Source: Roseinatronobacter sp. S2 (GTDB lineage: Bacteria; Pseudomonadota; Alphaproteobacteria; Rhodobacterales; Rhodobacteraceae). From it: a DNA stretch of 64,000 nt. Positions 38,288 through 46,462 of the stretch are shown here, piece after piece. Positions within the stretch are counted from its first letter, which is position 1; each line of letters starts with the position of its first letter. The translations under genes and the position numbers were made by a program. Under the pieces are notes generated by a model. That model worked only from the letters and a program-made list of their open reading frames with translations. It made no database searches and was not told where the DNA came from. The stretch spans positions 248,001 to 312,000 of the forward strand of contig NZ_CP121113.1 of assembly GCF_029581395.1 (NCBI RefSeq). Direction: 5' to 3'.

Positions 38288-38315
38288 GTTATAATGTTGC
38301 GCACCACTTCGCAAG
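38288..38315 (-). promoter_or_regulatory. Candidate mcl1 promoter
   Basis: On the minus strand CTTGCG (38315-38310) and TATAAC (38293-38288, 5 of 6) are spaced by 16 bases. The predicted start near 38281 gives a leader of about 39 bases before mcl1. Confidence 0.45.
38297..38314. promoter_or_regulatory. Dyad overlapping the mcl1 -35 region
   Basis: TTGCG-N8-CGCAA is a perfect 5-bp dyad lying over the -35 and spacer of the predicted mcl1 promoter, a repressor-like position. The TTGC/GCAA halves recall the TTTGCAAA sites of ScfR-family regulators (PccR, RamB) of acyl-CoA metabolism in Rhodobacteraceae; this link is inference. Confidence 0.4.
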
Positions 38316-38385
38316 GCGATTTCTGCACCTGCACGATAGCGATGGCGATCAGACAGGCGAACGCAAAAAATCTGCGCATGATCGT

Positions 38386-38412
38386 CGTTTTGCACGATAA
38401 TCTTGTGCAAAA
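38386..38412. promoter_or_regulatory. Long dyad upstream of dgcN
   Basis: GTTTTGCAC-N9-GTGCAAAAC is a perfect 9-bp inverted repeat. It ends just before the -35 of the predicted dgcN promoter, which is where activators such as LysR-type proteins bind. It might also serve mcl1, about 145 bases away. Confidence 0.55.
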
Positions 38413-38437
38413 CCCTCTGCGTATCTGAGAATTAACG

Positions 38438-38443
38438 ATATAC
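38438..38443 (+). promoter_or_regulatory. Candidate dgcN -10 element
   Basis: TATACT matches the -10 consensus at 5 of 6 positions; the -35 at 17 bases (TCTGCG) is poor, consistent with an activator-dependent promoter. The leader to dgcN would be about 50 bases. Confidence 0.4.
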
Positions 38444-38499
38444 TTGCCCGAATTCCGCGCAAAACTGCGACAAAGTCAAACATCCTTCAGGAGCATACC

Positions 38500-39501
38500 A
38501 TGATTCAGACCCCTTACCTGCTGTTCCTGGGCGATGCGCCCGATCCGCTTGCCGCAAAGGTCGCGCAGGGCATCAAGGATTGGCGCCCGGACTACGCCAT
38601 CGGCCAGTTCCGTATGGAGGGTTGCCGCGCAGATATGGGCCTGCCCGACATGACACTGGCCGACGCCAAAGCGGCAGGGGCCAAAACGCTGGTCATCGGT
38701 GTGGCCAATCGCGGCGGCGTCATTTCGAGCGCCTGGAAAAAGGTTCTGGTGACAGCCCTTGAAGAAGGCTTCGATCTGGCATCGGGGCTGCACAACCTGC
38801 TGCGCGACGAGCCGGACCTGAAAGCCGTGGCCGAGGCGACAGGACGCCAGTTGCACGACGTGCGTGTTCCATCGGTGAAATACCCCATCGCCAATGGCGA
38901 AAAACGCAGCGGCAAACGGTGTCTGGCCGTTGGAACCGATTGCTCGGTGGGCAAAATGTATACGGCCCTGTGCATGGAGCGCGAAATGGTCGCGCGTGGC
39001 ATGAAAGCCACGTTTCGCGCAACCGGCCAGACCGGTATTCTGATTACCGGCGACGGTGTGCCGCTGGATGCGGTGATCGCGGATTTCATGGCAGGCGCCA
39101 TCGAGTGGCTGACGCCGGACAATGATGCTGACCACTGGGATCTGATCGAAGGGCAGGGCAGCCTGTTTCATGTGTCCTATTCCGGTGTGACCATGGCCCT
39201 GATCCATGGCGGACAGCCCGACGCATTGATCCTGTCGCATGAACCCACGCGCACGCATATGCGCGGGCTGCCCGGATACGCCCTGCCGGAATTGACAGAT
39301 TTGCGTGACACCGCGCTGCATCTGGCACGCATCGCAAACCCGGCGGCACAGGTGATCGGGATTTCGGTCAACACGGCCGCCATGAGCGAGCAGGACGCGC
39401 TGGAGTATTGCGCCAGGGTTGAGGCGGAGATGGGCCTGCCGACTGTGGACCCGTATCGTCACGGGGCGGGAAAACTGGTGGATGCGCTGGCCGCGCTATA
39501 A
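38500..39501 (+). CDS. dgcN: DUF1611 protein, probable D-glutamate N-acetyltransferase
   Basis: A 333-residue DUF1611 protein with an N-terminal Rossmann-like part and a P-loop-like GTDCSVGK at residues 145-152 (followed by Met rather than Ser/Thr). DgcN of marine bacteria, formerly annotated DUF1611, acetylates D-glutamate with acetyl-CoA. The assignment here rests on the family and on the neighbouring epimerase, which is the normal partner DgcA. GGAGCATACC precedes the ATG. A hairpin-containing gap of 99 bases with a REP-like element separates it from dgcA. Confidence 0.8.
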   Translation: MIQTPYLLFLGDAPDPLAAKVAQGIKDWRPDYAIGQFRMEGCRADMGLPDMTLADAKAAGAKTLVIGVANRGGVISSAWKKVLVTALEEGFDLASGLHNLLRDEPDLKAVAEATGRQLHDVRVPSVKYPIANGEKRSGKRCLAVGTDCSVGKMYTALCMEREMVARGMKATFRATGQTGILITGDGVPLDAVIADFMAGAIEWLTPDNDADHWDLIEGQGSLFHVSYSGVTMALIHGGQPDALILSHEPTRTHMRGLPGYALPELTDLRDTALHLARIANPAAQVIGISVNTAAMSEQDALEYCARVEAEMGLPTVDPYRHGAGKLVDALAAL

Positions 39502-39527
39502 TCGCGCGCGGCATATGCCATGTAAAA

Positions 39528-39590
39528 GGGGCGTTGCCCCTCTGGGGCCTTTGGCCCCATTCACCCCAGGATATTTGAACCAGAATGAAA
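39528..39590 (+). repeat. REP-like intergenic element, copy 2
   Basis: Two GC hairpins (GGGGC-GTT-GCCCC at 39528-39540; GGGGCC-TTT-GGCCCC at 39544-39558) are followed by AGGATATTTGAACCAG and AATGAAA. The same order is found on the minus strand at 8265-8303. The hairpins may also dampen read-through from dgcN to dgcA. The AATGAAAAGGGCAGGAC end serves as the region just before dgcA. Confidence 0.5.
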
Positions 39591-39600
39591 AGGGCAGGAC

Positions 39601-40563
39601 ATGTTGACAGTGACCCATGACAGGTTTCGACTGGCCGAGGTGTTTACAATCGCGCGCGGATCGCGGACGCATGCGGATGTGGTGACTGTGAGCCTGCTGC
39701 GTGACGGTGCAAGCGGGCGCGGGGAATGTGTGCCTTATGCAAGATACGGGGAGAGTATCGATTCGGTCCGTCGCGAGATTGAGGCGCTGGCAACCGGAAT
39801 CGGGCGGGAGGCGTTGCAGGATGTTTTGCCAGCCGGTGCCGCGCGCAATGCCGTTGATTGTGCCTTGTGGGACCGGGAGGCCAAGCGGGCAGGAAAACGC
39901 GTGTGGGAGTTGGCGGGCCTGACGGCACCCGGACCGCTGGTGACGGCATTTACCCTGTCGCTGGATACGCCCGACAAGATGGAAGCGGCGGCGCGGCGCC
40001 ATGCCGCGCGCCCCTTGCTGAAGATCAAGCTGGGCACCCCTGACGACATGCCGCGGCTGGAAGCCGTGCGACGCGGGGCGCCCGATACGCGCATTATCAT
40101 TGACGCGAATGAAGGCTGGAGTGCCGAGGTGTATGCAGAGCTTGCGCCACATCTGATAGGGTTGGGCGTGGCCATGGTCGAGCAACCGCTGCCCGCAGGC
40201 GACGATGGCATGCTGGGTGAAATTGCGCGCCCGCTGCCGGTTTGCGCTGACGAGTCCTGCCATGACCGCGCCAGCCTGCCTGCGCTGAAGGGCAAGTATG
40301 ACATGGTCAATATCAAGCTGGACAAGACCGGCGGGCTGACAGAGGCGCTGGCCCTGCGCGACGCCGCGCGCGCGGACGGGTTTGGCGTGATGGTGGGCTG
40401 CATGGTTGGCAGTTCGCTGGCCATGGCCCCTGCGGTACTGGTGGCGCAAGGGGCGGATATTGTCGATCTTGACGGCCCGCTTTTGCTGGCAGAGGATCGT
40501 GATCCGCCGCTGATTTATGATGAACAGGGGGTTCATCCTTCGACGGCTGCGCTTTGGGGTTGA
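39601..40563 (+). CDS. dgcA: Enolase-superfamily epimerase, probable N-acetyl-D-glutamate racemase
   Basis: A 320-residue muconate-lactonizing/dipeptide-epimerase-type enzyme. The two-base machinery is Lys141-x-Lys143 (LLKIKLG) and Lys239 (NIKLDK). The metal ligands are Asp168 (IIIDANEGW), Glu194 (VEQPLP) and Asp217 (CADES). By family this would be an L-Ala-D/L-Glu epimerase. Next to a DUF1611 gene it fits DgcA, which racemises N-acetyl-D-glutamate to the L form. The start gives MLTVTHDRFRLAEVF. Which activity is real needs assay. Confidence 0.82.
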   Translation: MLTVTHDRFRLAEVFTIARGSRTHADVVTVSLLRDGASGRGECVPYARYGESIDSVRREIEALATGIGREALQDVLPAGAARNAVDCALWDREAKRAGKRVWELAGLTAPGPLVTAFTLSLDTPDKMEAAARRHAARPLLKIKLGTPDDMPRLEAVRRGAPDTRIIIDANEGWSAEVYAELAPHLIGLGVAMVEQPLPAGDDGMLGEIARPLPVCADESCHDRASLPALKGKYDMVNIKLDKTGGLTEALALRDAARADGFGVMVGCMVGSSLAMAPAVLVAQGADIVDLDGPLLLAEDRDPPLIYDEQGVHPSTAALWG

Positions 40564-40623
40564 TCACCCTTTTCCAACGCCTGAACATGCGTTATGGATC
40601 ATCCGAAACCGGAGGACAGCCTG

Positions 40624-42465
40624 ATGCCAAGATACCGCTCTCGCACGACGACACATGGACGCAACATGGCAGGCGCACGCGGCCTGTGGCGCGCAACGGG
40701 GATGAAGGAAGATGATTTCGGCAAGCCCATCATTGCCATTGTCAACAGCTTCACCCAGTTCGTGCCGGGCCATGTGCATCTGAAGGATCTGGGCCAGATG
40801 GTCGCGCGCGAGGTCGAAAAAGCCGGTGGCGTGGCCAAGGAATTCAACACTATTGCGGTGGATGACGGCATTGCCATGGGCCATGACGGGATGCTGTATT
40901 CCCTGCCTTCGCGTGAAATCATCGCCGATTCGGTCGAGTATATGGTGAATGCCCATTGCGCGGATGCGATGGTGTGTATTTCCAACTGCGACAAGATCAC
41001 ACCGGGCATGCTGATGGCGGCCATGCGGCTGAATATTCCGGTCGTGTTCGTGTCCGGCGGGCCGATGGAGGCGGGCAAGATCGACGTGGATGGCGTGGAC
41101 AAGGCGCTGGATCTGGTCGACGCGATGGTTGCGGCTGCCGATGAGAAATACACCGATGCACAGGTTCAGGCGATTGAAGAAGCAGCCTGCCCGACATGCG
41201 GGTCCTGTTCTGGCATGTTCACCGCCAATTCCATGAACTGCCTGACCGAAGCGCTGGGTCTGTCCCTGCCGGGCAACGGGTCGACGCTGGCCACACATGC
41301 CGACCGCAAGCAGCTGTTCCTGCGCGCGGGCCGTGTCATCGTTGATCTGGCCAAGCGGTATTACGAGCAAGATGACGAAAGCGTATTGCCGCGCAATGTT
41401 GCAAGCTTCAAGGCATTCGAGAATGCGATGTCGCTGGATATTGCCATGGGCGGGTCCACGAACACGGTTCTGCACCTGCTGGCGGCCGCGCATGAGGGTG
41501 AGATTGATTTCACCATGCAGGATATTGACCGCCTGTCGCGGCGCGTGCCCTGCCTGTGCAAGGTCGCGCCTGCAAAGGATGATGTGCATATGGAAGATGT
41601 TCACCGCGCCGGTGGCATCATGTCGATCCTTGGGGAACTGGACCGCGCAGGCCTGCTGCACAGCGATTTGCCGACAGTTCACAGCCCCACCATGGCCGAG
41701 GCCCTGAGCACATGGGATGTCCGGCGCACCAATAACCCCGATGTTCACAAATTCTTTGCCGCAGCCCCCGGTGGCGTGCGCACAACGACCGCGTTTTCAC
41801 AAGATCGCCGGTATGACTCCGTCGATATGGACCGCCAGAACGGCGTGATCCGCGACAAGGAACATGCGTTTAGCCAGGATGGCGGGCTTGCGGTGTTGTT
41901 TGGCAATCTGGCCGAACAGGGCTGCATTGTAAAAACCGCCGGTGTGGACGATTCCATTCTGAAATTCAAAGGCCCTGCGCGGGTTTATGAATCGCAAGAT
42001 GATGCGGTCAGCGGCATTCTGACCGGTAAGGTGAAGGCGGGTGAGGTGGTGATCATCCGCTATGAGGGGCCGCGCGGGGGCCCTGGCATGCAGGAAATGC
42101 TGTATCCGACCAGTTACCTGAAATCCAAAGGTCTGGGTGCGGCCTGCGCGCTGGTGACCGACGGGCGGTTTTCAGGCGGCACATCCGGCCTGTCGATTGG
42201 CCATGTCAGCCCCGAAGCTGAAGAAGGCGGGCTGATCGGGGTGGTGGAAACCGGCGATATGATCGAGATCGACATTCCCAACCGCACCATTCATCTGGCT
42301 GTGGATGACGCAACCCTTGCCGCGCGCCGTGCAGCGCAGGATGAAAAGGGCTGGATCCCCGCAAAGCCGCGCCCCCGCAAGATTACAACGGCGCTGCGTG
42401 CCTATGCTGCGCTGACCACATCGGCGGCCATGGGGGCCGTGCGCAAATTGCCCGAAGGATTCTAG
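40624..42465 (+). CDS. ilvD: Dihydroxy-acid dehydratase
   Basis: A 613-residue Fe-S dehydratase making 2-oxoisovalerate and 2-oxo-3-methylvalerate for valine and isoleucine. It begins [20 protein letters not shown], nearly as in E. coli IlvD. Cluster-linked cysteines are in [11 protein letters not shown] and [33 protein letters not shown] is intact. The ATG at 40624 has GGAGGA upstream and is preferred to one 30 bases earlier. The D-amino-acid transaminase follows after 3 bases. Confidence 0.97.
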   Translation: MPRYRSRTTTHGRNMAGARGLWRATGMKEDDFGKPIIAIVNSFTQFVPGHVHLKDLGQMVAREVEKAGGVAKEFNTIAVDDGIAMGHDGMLYSLPSREIIADSVEYMVNAHCADAMVCISNCDKITPGMLMAAMRLNIPVVFVSGGPMEAGKIDVDGVDKALDLVDAMVAAADEKYTDAQVQAIEEAACPTCGSCSGMFTANSMNCLTEALGLSLPGNGSTLATHADRKQLFLRAGRVIVDLAKRYYEQDDESVLPRNVASFKAFENAMSLDIAMGGSTNTVLHLLAAAHEGEIDFTMQDIDRLSRRVPCLCKVAPAKDDVHMEDVHRAGGIMSILGELDRAGLLHSDLPTVHSPTMAEALSTWDVRRTNNPDVHKFFAAAPGGVRTTTAFSQDRRYDSVDMDRQNGVIRDKEHAFSQDGGLAVLFGNLAEQGCIVKTAGVDDSILKFKGPARVYESQDDAVSGILTGKVKAGEVVIIRYEGPRGGPGMQEMLYPTSYLKSKGLGAACALVTDGRFSGGTSGLSIGHVSPEAEEGGLIGVVETGDMIEIDIPNRTIHLAVDDATLAARRAAQDEKGWIPAKPRPRKITTALRAYAALTTSAAMGAVRKLPEGF

Positions 42466-42468
42466 AAC

Positions 42469-43332
42469 ATGAGCCGTATCGTCTATGTGAATGGTGACTA
42501 CCTGCCTGAGGACGAGGCAAAGGTGTCCATCTTTGACCGCGGTTTTCTGATGGCTGATGGTGTCTATGAAGTCACAACAATCATAGATGGCAAGCTTATC
42601 GATTTTGACGGGCATTTCCAGCGGCTGGAACGGTCGCTTGGGGAACTGGACATTGAAAACCCCCTGCCGCGCGAAGACTGGCTGGAGGTGCATCGCCAGC
42701 TGGTTGCGCAAAATGATGTCGAACAGGGCATGATTTATTTGCAGGTCACGCGCGGCGCACCGGGGGACAGGGATTTCGTGTTCCCCGACCCTGAAACCAC
42801 CACGCCGACGGTCGTGCTGTTCAGCCAGTCAAACCCCGCACTGGTGGACAGCCCGAAAGCGCAACAAGGTATCAAGGTTGTTACCATTGACGATATCCGC
42901 TGGGGGCGGCGCGACATCAAGACAGTGCAACTGCTGTATCCGTCAATGGGCAAGATGATGGCCATCAAGCAAGGCGCGGATGATGCATGGATGGTGCAGG
43001 ATGGTGCTGTGACCGAAGGCACGTCGAACAACGCCTATATCATCAAGGACGGGCGCATCATCACCCGTGCGCTGTCCAATGACATTCTGCACGGGATCAC
43101 CCGCGCAGCCGTGTTGCGCTTCGCCCGAGAGGCGCAAATGCCGGTCGAGGAACGCAGTTTCACCGTGGAAGAGGCAAAAGCTGCGGATGAGGCGTTCGTT
43201 ACCTCTGCCAGTGCATTTGTGATGCCGGTGGTGGAAATTGACGGGACAACGCTGGGCAACGGCGCACCGGGGCCGCTGGCACTGCGGTTGCGCGAAATCT
43301 ACATTGAAGAAAGCCGTAAATCCGCGATCTGA
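42469..43332 (+). CDS. dat: D-amino-acid transaminase (fold type IV)
   Basis: A 287-residue PLP enzyme that exchanges amino groups between D-amino acids and 2-oxoglutarate, giving D-glutamate. FDRGFLMADGVYEV, the catalytic Lys151 in DIRWGRRDIKTVQLL and VTEGTSNNAY match the Bacillus enzyme. In that enzyme an Arg-x-His loop holds the substrate carboxylate; here the corresponding loop appears to read Arg101-Asp-Phe103, so the trap is altered. It could still act partly on L-branched-chain substrates, given ilvD in front. D-Glu formation would feed dgcN-dgcA. Confidence 0.87.
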   Translation: MSRIVYVNGDYLPEDEAKVSIFDRGFLMADGVYEVTTIIDGKLIDFDGHFQRLERSLGELDIENPLPREDWLEVHRQLVAQNDVEQGMIYLQVTRGAPGDRDFVFPDPETTTPTVVLFSQSNPALVDSPKAQQGIKVVTIDDIRWGRRDIKTVQLLYPSMGKMMAIKQGADDAWMVQDGAVTEGTSNNAYIIKDGRIITRALSNDILHGITRAAVLRFAREAQMPVEERSFTVEEAKAADEAFVTSASAFVMPVVEIDGTTLGNGAPGPLALRLREIYIEESRKSAI

Positions 43333-43362
43333 GGGCCAGCGCCGTTTCGTAAACAGCGCGGA

Positions 43363-43680
43363 CTATCCGTCTTTGGGTTGCGCGACATTCTCGGCAAAGG
43401 ATTTCCTGAACGCGGCCTGTTTGTCCGCGCCTGCCTCTGTCTGGTATTTTTCGCGCCAGTCTGCATAAGGCATGCCATAGATCGCTTCGCGCGCGGCGTC
43501 CTTGTCCATGTCCAGCCCGCGCGCGTTGGCTGCTTCCTGATACCAGCGTGACAGGCAGTTACGACAGAACCCGGCAAGGTTCATCATGTCGATATTCTGC
43601 ACATCGTTGCGTTTGTCCAGATGCGCCAGAAGTGCGCGAAAAGCGGCGGCTTCCAGTTCGGTGCGCGTGTTGTCGTCCAT
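43363..43680 (-). CDS. DUF1244 domain protein
   Basis: A 105-residue soluble protein of the DUF1244 family, common in proteobacteria and without a known role. The conserved stretch is FCRNCLSRWYQEAA with the two cysteines, followed by YGMPYADWREKYQ. The ATG at 43680 has a strong AGGAGGAATTG upstream; earlier in-frame codons are not needed. It converges with dat, 30 bases apart, and diverges from pyk. Confidence 0.88.
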   Translation of the reverse strand: MDDNTRTELEAAAFRALLAHLDKRNDVQNIDMMNLAGFCRNCLSRWYQEAANARGLDMDKDAAREAIYGMPYADWREKYQTEAGADKQAAFRKSFAENVAQPKDG

Positions 43681-43782
43681 CAATTCCTCCTGCGGGTTGG
43701 TATTGGGCACCTGTTCATTCTTGTGCCCTACGTCAAGCACACAGTATCATGGGGCTTGATATTCTGCGTCAAAATGATAACC

Positions 43783-43794
43783 GTTTGCGCTAAC
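43783..43794. promoter_or_regulatory. LacI-type operator candidate upstream of pyk
   Basis: GTTTGCGCTAAC is an imperfect 12-bp palindrome (10 of 12) centred on GC, the usual form of LacI/GalR-family operators. It is 91 bases upstream of pyk. CceR, a LacI-family regulator of central carbon genes in alphaproteobacteria, would be a natural candidate. Confidence 0.4.
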
Positions 43795-43884
43795 AACTTC
43801 AGCAGATTGTCCATGGCTGCAATAAGGTGCCTGCACAACCGGCTGAACGCATTTCGGGGTCATACCCGCCTGAAAGGACCTTGC

Positions 43885-45342
43885 ATGACTGCCCTACGTC
43901 GCCACCGCATGATCAAGATTGTCGCCACACTTGGGCCATCCTCGTCCACATACGAGATGATCCGCGCCCTGTTTGAAGCCGGGGCCGATGTGTTCCGCCT
44001 GAACATGAGCCATGGCACACATGAGGAAACGGCCCAGCGTCACGCCATTATCCGCAAGGTCGAGGCCGATCTGGGCCGCCCTATCGGCATTCTGGCGGAT
44101 CTTCAGGGGCCAAAATTGCGGATTGGGGCCTTTGCCGATGGTCCTGTGGATTTGCAGGTCGGGCAGGCATATCGCCTTGATCTGGACGATACACCGGGCG
44201 ATCAAAAACGCGTCAACCTGCCCCATCCCGAAATTTTTGAAGTTCTTGAACCCGGCGCGGAATTGCTGGTGAATGACGGCAAGGTGCGGTTGAAAGTCAA
44301 TGACTGCGGGCCGGATTTCGCAGATTGCACTGTCACGGTCGGCGGGGTCATTTCGGACCGCAAAGGCGTGAACGTGCCGGATGCTGTGCTGCCGGTTGCA
44401 GCCCTGTCCGAAAAGGACCGCAAGGATCTGGAATTTGCCTGCCGTCTGGGTGTCGACTGGCTGGCGCTGTCTTTTGTGCAGCGCCCCTCGGATGTGCTGG
44501 AAGCGCGCGAACTGGCGCAGGGCCGCGCGGCAATTCTGTCCAAGATTGAAAAACCCGCCGCAGTAAAGGCATTTGACGAAATTCTTGCCGTGTCTGATGG
44601 CATCATGGTGGCGCGTGGCGATCTGGGTGTGGAACTGCCCGTCCAGAATGTGCCGCCCATTCAGAAACGTCTGGTGCGCAAGTCGCGCGCGGCGGCAAAA
44701 CCTGTGATCGTGGCAACCCAGATGCTGGAATCCATGATCGAAAGCCCCATGCCAACCCGCGCCGAAGTGTCAGACGTGGCAACCGCCATCTATGAAGGGG
44801 CAGATGCGGTGATGTTGTCGGCCGAATCCGCCGCAGGCCAGTTCCCGATTGAAGCTGTGACCACAATGAACAATGTGGCGATCGAGGTTGAAAGCGACCC
44901 GAACTATGTCGATGTGATCGACGCGTCGCGCAAGCATGTGCATCACCATTCGATTGCCGATGGCATTGTCGCGGCTGCCCGCGAACTGGCCGAGAAAACA
45001 GATATTGCCGCCATTTGCTGCTTTACCGAATCGGGCACCACGGCCAGCCTTGTTGCGCGTGAACGCCCGCATGTGCCAATTCTGGCGCTGACGCCCTTTG
45101 TCGGCGTTGCGCGGCGCTATTCGCTGACATGGGGTGTTCATTGCGAACAGGTCACCGAGGTCGAGCGCTTCAAGCAGGCTGTCATCAATGCGGTGCGCGT
45201 CACACGCAAATACGGCTTCGCGACCGAAAAGGACCAGATTCTTGTGACCGCGGGTATCCCGTTCAACCAGCCCGGCACCACCAATATTCTGCGCGTTGCC
45301 CCCTGCGCGGAACACTTGATTGTTCAGGGAGAGCCAGAGTAA
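43885..45342 (+). CDS. pyk: Pyruvate kinase
   Basis: A 485-residue glycolytic enzyme converting phosphoenolpyruvate and ADP to pyruvate and ATP. Markers are KIVATLGPSSSTYEMI, FRLNMSHGTHEE, ADLQGPKLRIG, the catalytic ILSKIEKPAA lysine region and the active-site loop IMVARGDLGVELP. The ATG at 43885 follows GAAAGGACC; MIKIVATLGP at 43909 is an alternative. A LacI-type dyad lies upstream. A small membrane gene follows within 30 bases. Confidence 0.96.
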   Translation: MTALRRHRMIKIVATLGPSSSTYEMIRALFEAGADVFRLNMSHGTHEETAQRHAIIRKVEADLGRPIGILADLQGPKLRIGAFADGPVDLQVGQAYRLDLDDTPGDQKRVNLPHPEIFEVLEPGAELLVNDGKVRLKVNDCGPDFADCTVTVGGVISDRKGVNVPDAVLPVAALSEKDRKDLEFACRLGVDWLALSFVQRPSDVLEARELAQGRAAILSKIEKPAAVKAFDEILAVSDGIMVARGDLGVELPVQNVPPIQKRLVRKSRAAAKPVIVATQMLESMIESPMPTRAEVSDVATAIYEGADAVMLSAESAAGQFPIEAVTTMNNVAIEVESDPNYVDVIDASRKHVHHHSIADGIVAAARELAEKTDIAAICCFTESGTTASLVARERPHVPILALTPFVGVARRYSLTWGVHCEQVTEVERFKQAVINAVRVTRKYGFATEKDQILVTAGIPFNQPGTTNILRVAPCAEHLIVQGEPE

Positions 45343-45372
45343 CCTGACCACGCCTTTGGTCGCGTGGTGGTT
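45341..45372 (+). other. Stem-loop from the pyk stop to the next start codon
   Basis: AACC-(TG bulge)-ACCACGC pairs with GCGTGGT-GGTT around an 8-base loop. The stem begins in the pyk stop codon and ends on the base before the ATG at 45373, so it buries the small gene's translation start region. Confidence 0.5.
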
Positions 45373-45606
45373 ATGGACTTAGAAACTATGTTTCTGCTGG
45401 GCGTGTATCTGGTGCCATTGGCACTGGTCAGCGCGCTTTCCGCATGGGCGGATAACCGCAAACCCGTTTTAGGCGGGATTTTACTGTTGGGCAGCGCCGG
45501 GCTTTTGGCGTGGGTCTGGGTTCAACGCCCCGAAGGCATGTATTCCCTGCGCGACATACCGGAACTGACAGTGGCGTTGGCCGCGCAGATGATGGCACTT
45601 TTCTAG
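45373..45606 (+). CDS. Small two-span membrane protein
   Basis: A 77-residue protein with two membrane segments (FLLGVYLVPLALVSALSAW and PVLGGILLLGSAGLLAWVWV) and a short polar end. I recall short genes of this kind between pyk and rpmI in Rhodobacteraceae, but no function. A GTG at 45364 is an alternative start. The start region lies in the stem that follows pyk, so translation may depend on ribosomes finishing pyk. Confidence 0.7.
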   Translation: MDLETMFLLGVYLVPLALVSALSAWADNRKPVLGGILLLGSAGLLAWVWVQRPEGMYSLRDIPELTVALAAQMMALF

Positions 45607-45724
45607 CCGATCCGGCTTGCGCACCCCAAACTTCTAGTGTAGCGAGCACGCTCTAGTTGATGTGTCCGGCCATGTGGCATGCCGAGTCGCATCTTAAACC
45701 GGTTTTCGAACTAAGGAGTCGGAA

Positions 45725-45925
45725 ATGCCCAAGATGAAGACCAAATCAGGCGCAAAAAAGCGCTTTTCCATGACCGCCAGCGGCAAGGTCAAAGCAGGTC
45801 AGGCCGGCAAACGCCACGGCATGATCAAGCGGACCAAGAAGTTCATTCGCGACGCACGCGGCAATACCATCCTGTCTGATCAGGATGCGCGTATCGTCAA
45901 GAAATATATGCCCTACGACCGCTAA
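45725..45925 (+). CDS. rpmI: 50S ribosomal protein L35
   Basis: A 66-residue basic protein with the L35 signature [14 protein letters not shown], then [11 protein letters not shown] and the end YMPYDR. It is a component of the large ribosomal subunit. AAGGAG precedes the ATG. rplT follows after 12 bases. The 118-base leader upstream may hold the L20 autoregulatory site known from other bacteria, but no convincing L20 target structure could be identified by eye. Confidence 0.97.
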   Translation: MPKMKTKSGAKKRFSMTASGKVKAGQAGKRHGMIKRTKKFIRDARGNTILSDQDARIVKKYMPYDR

Positions 45926-45937
45926 GGAGGCGCTGTC

Positions 45938-46300
45938 ATGTCCCGAGTTACTTCCGGCAAAGTCACCCATGCCCGTCACCGCAAGGTCGTAAAAGCCGCA
46001 AAAGGCTATTATGGCGCGCGGTCGCGCAATTTCCGCACTGCAACGCAGGCGGTCGACAAGGCCAACCAATACGCAACACGCGACCGCAAGGTACGCAAGC
46101 GCAACTTCCGCGCGCTGTGGATTCAGCGCATCAACGCGGCCGTGCGTGAAATCGACCCGTCGCTGACCTATTCGCGTTTTATCAACGCACTGGGTCTGGC
46201 CGGTATCGAAGTGGACCGCAAGGTTCTGGCCGATCTGGCCGTGCATGAACCCGAAGCATTTGGCCAGATCGTGGCCAAGGCACAGGCTGCAATGGCCTAA
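45938..46300 (+). CDS. rplT: 50S ribosomal protein L20
   Basis: A 120-residue protein with the start [32 protein letters not shown] shortened here to its first part, [16 protein letters not shown]. It is needed early in large-subunit assembly and often represses its own operon. AAGGAGG precedes the ATG. A clear intrinsic terminator ends the rpmI-rplT unit. Confidence 0.97.
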   Translation: MSRVTSGKVTHARHRKVVKAAKGYYGARSRNFRTATQAVDKANQYATRDRKVRKRNFRALWIQRINAAVREIDPSLTYSRFINALGLAGIEVDRKVLADLAVHEPEAFGQIVAKAQAAMA

Positions 46301-46325
46301 GGGTTTCGTGATATCCGATCTGAAG

Positions 46326-46354
46326 AAACCGCATGCCCGCGCATGCGGTTTTTT
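46326..46354 (+). terminator. Rho-independent terminator of rpmI-rplT
   Basis: AAACCGCATGC and GCATGCGGTTT form a perfect 11-bp stem with a CCGC loop, followed by TTTTTC. It is the best intrinsic terminator on the plus strand in the window. Confidence 0.9.
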
Positions 46355-46462
46355 CTTTGCCCCACGCGATCAAGCACGATATGCCAACTGAAACGGGCCA
46401 CCCCCTTGGCCTTGGCACATCTACTGCCCATATAAGGCAAAATAGCAATACAGAGGGCGAAA

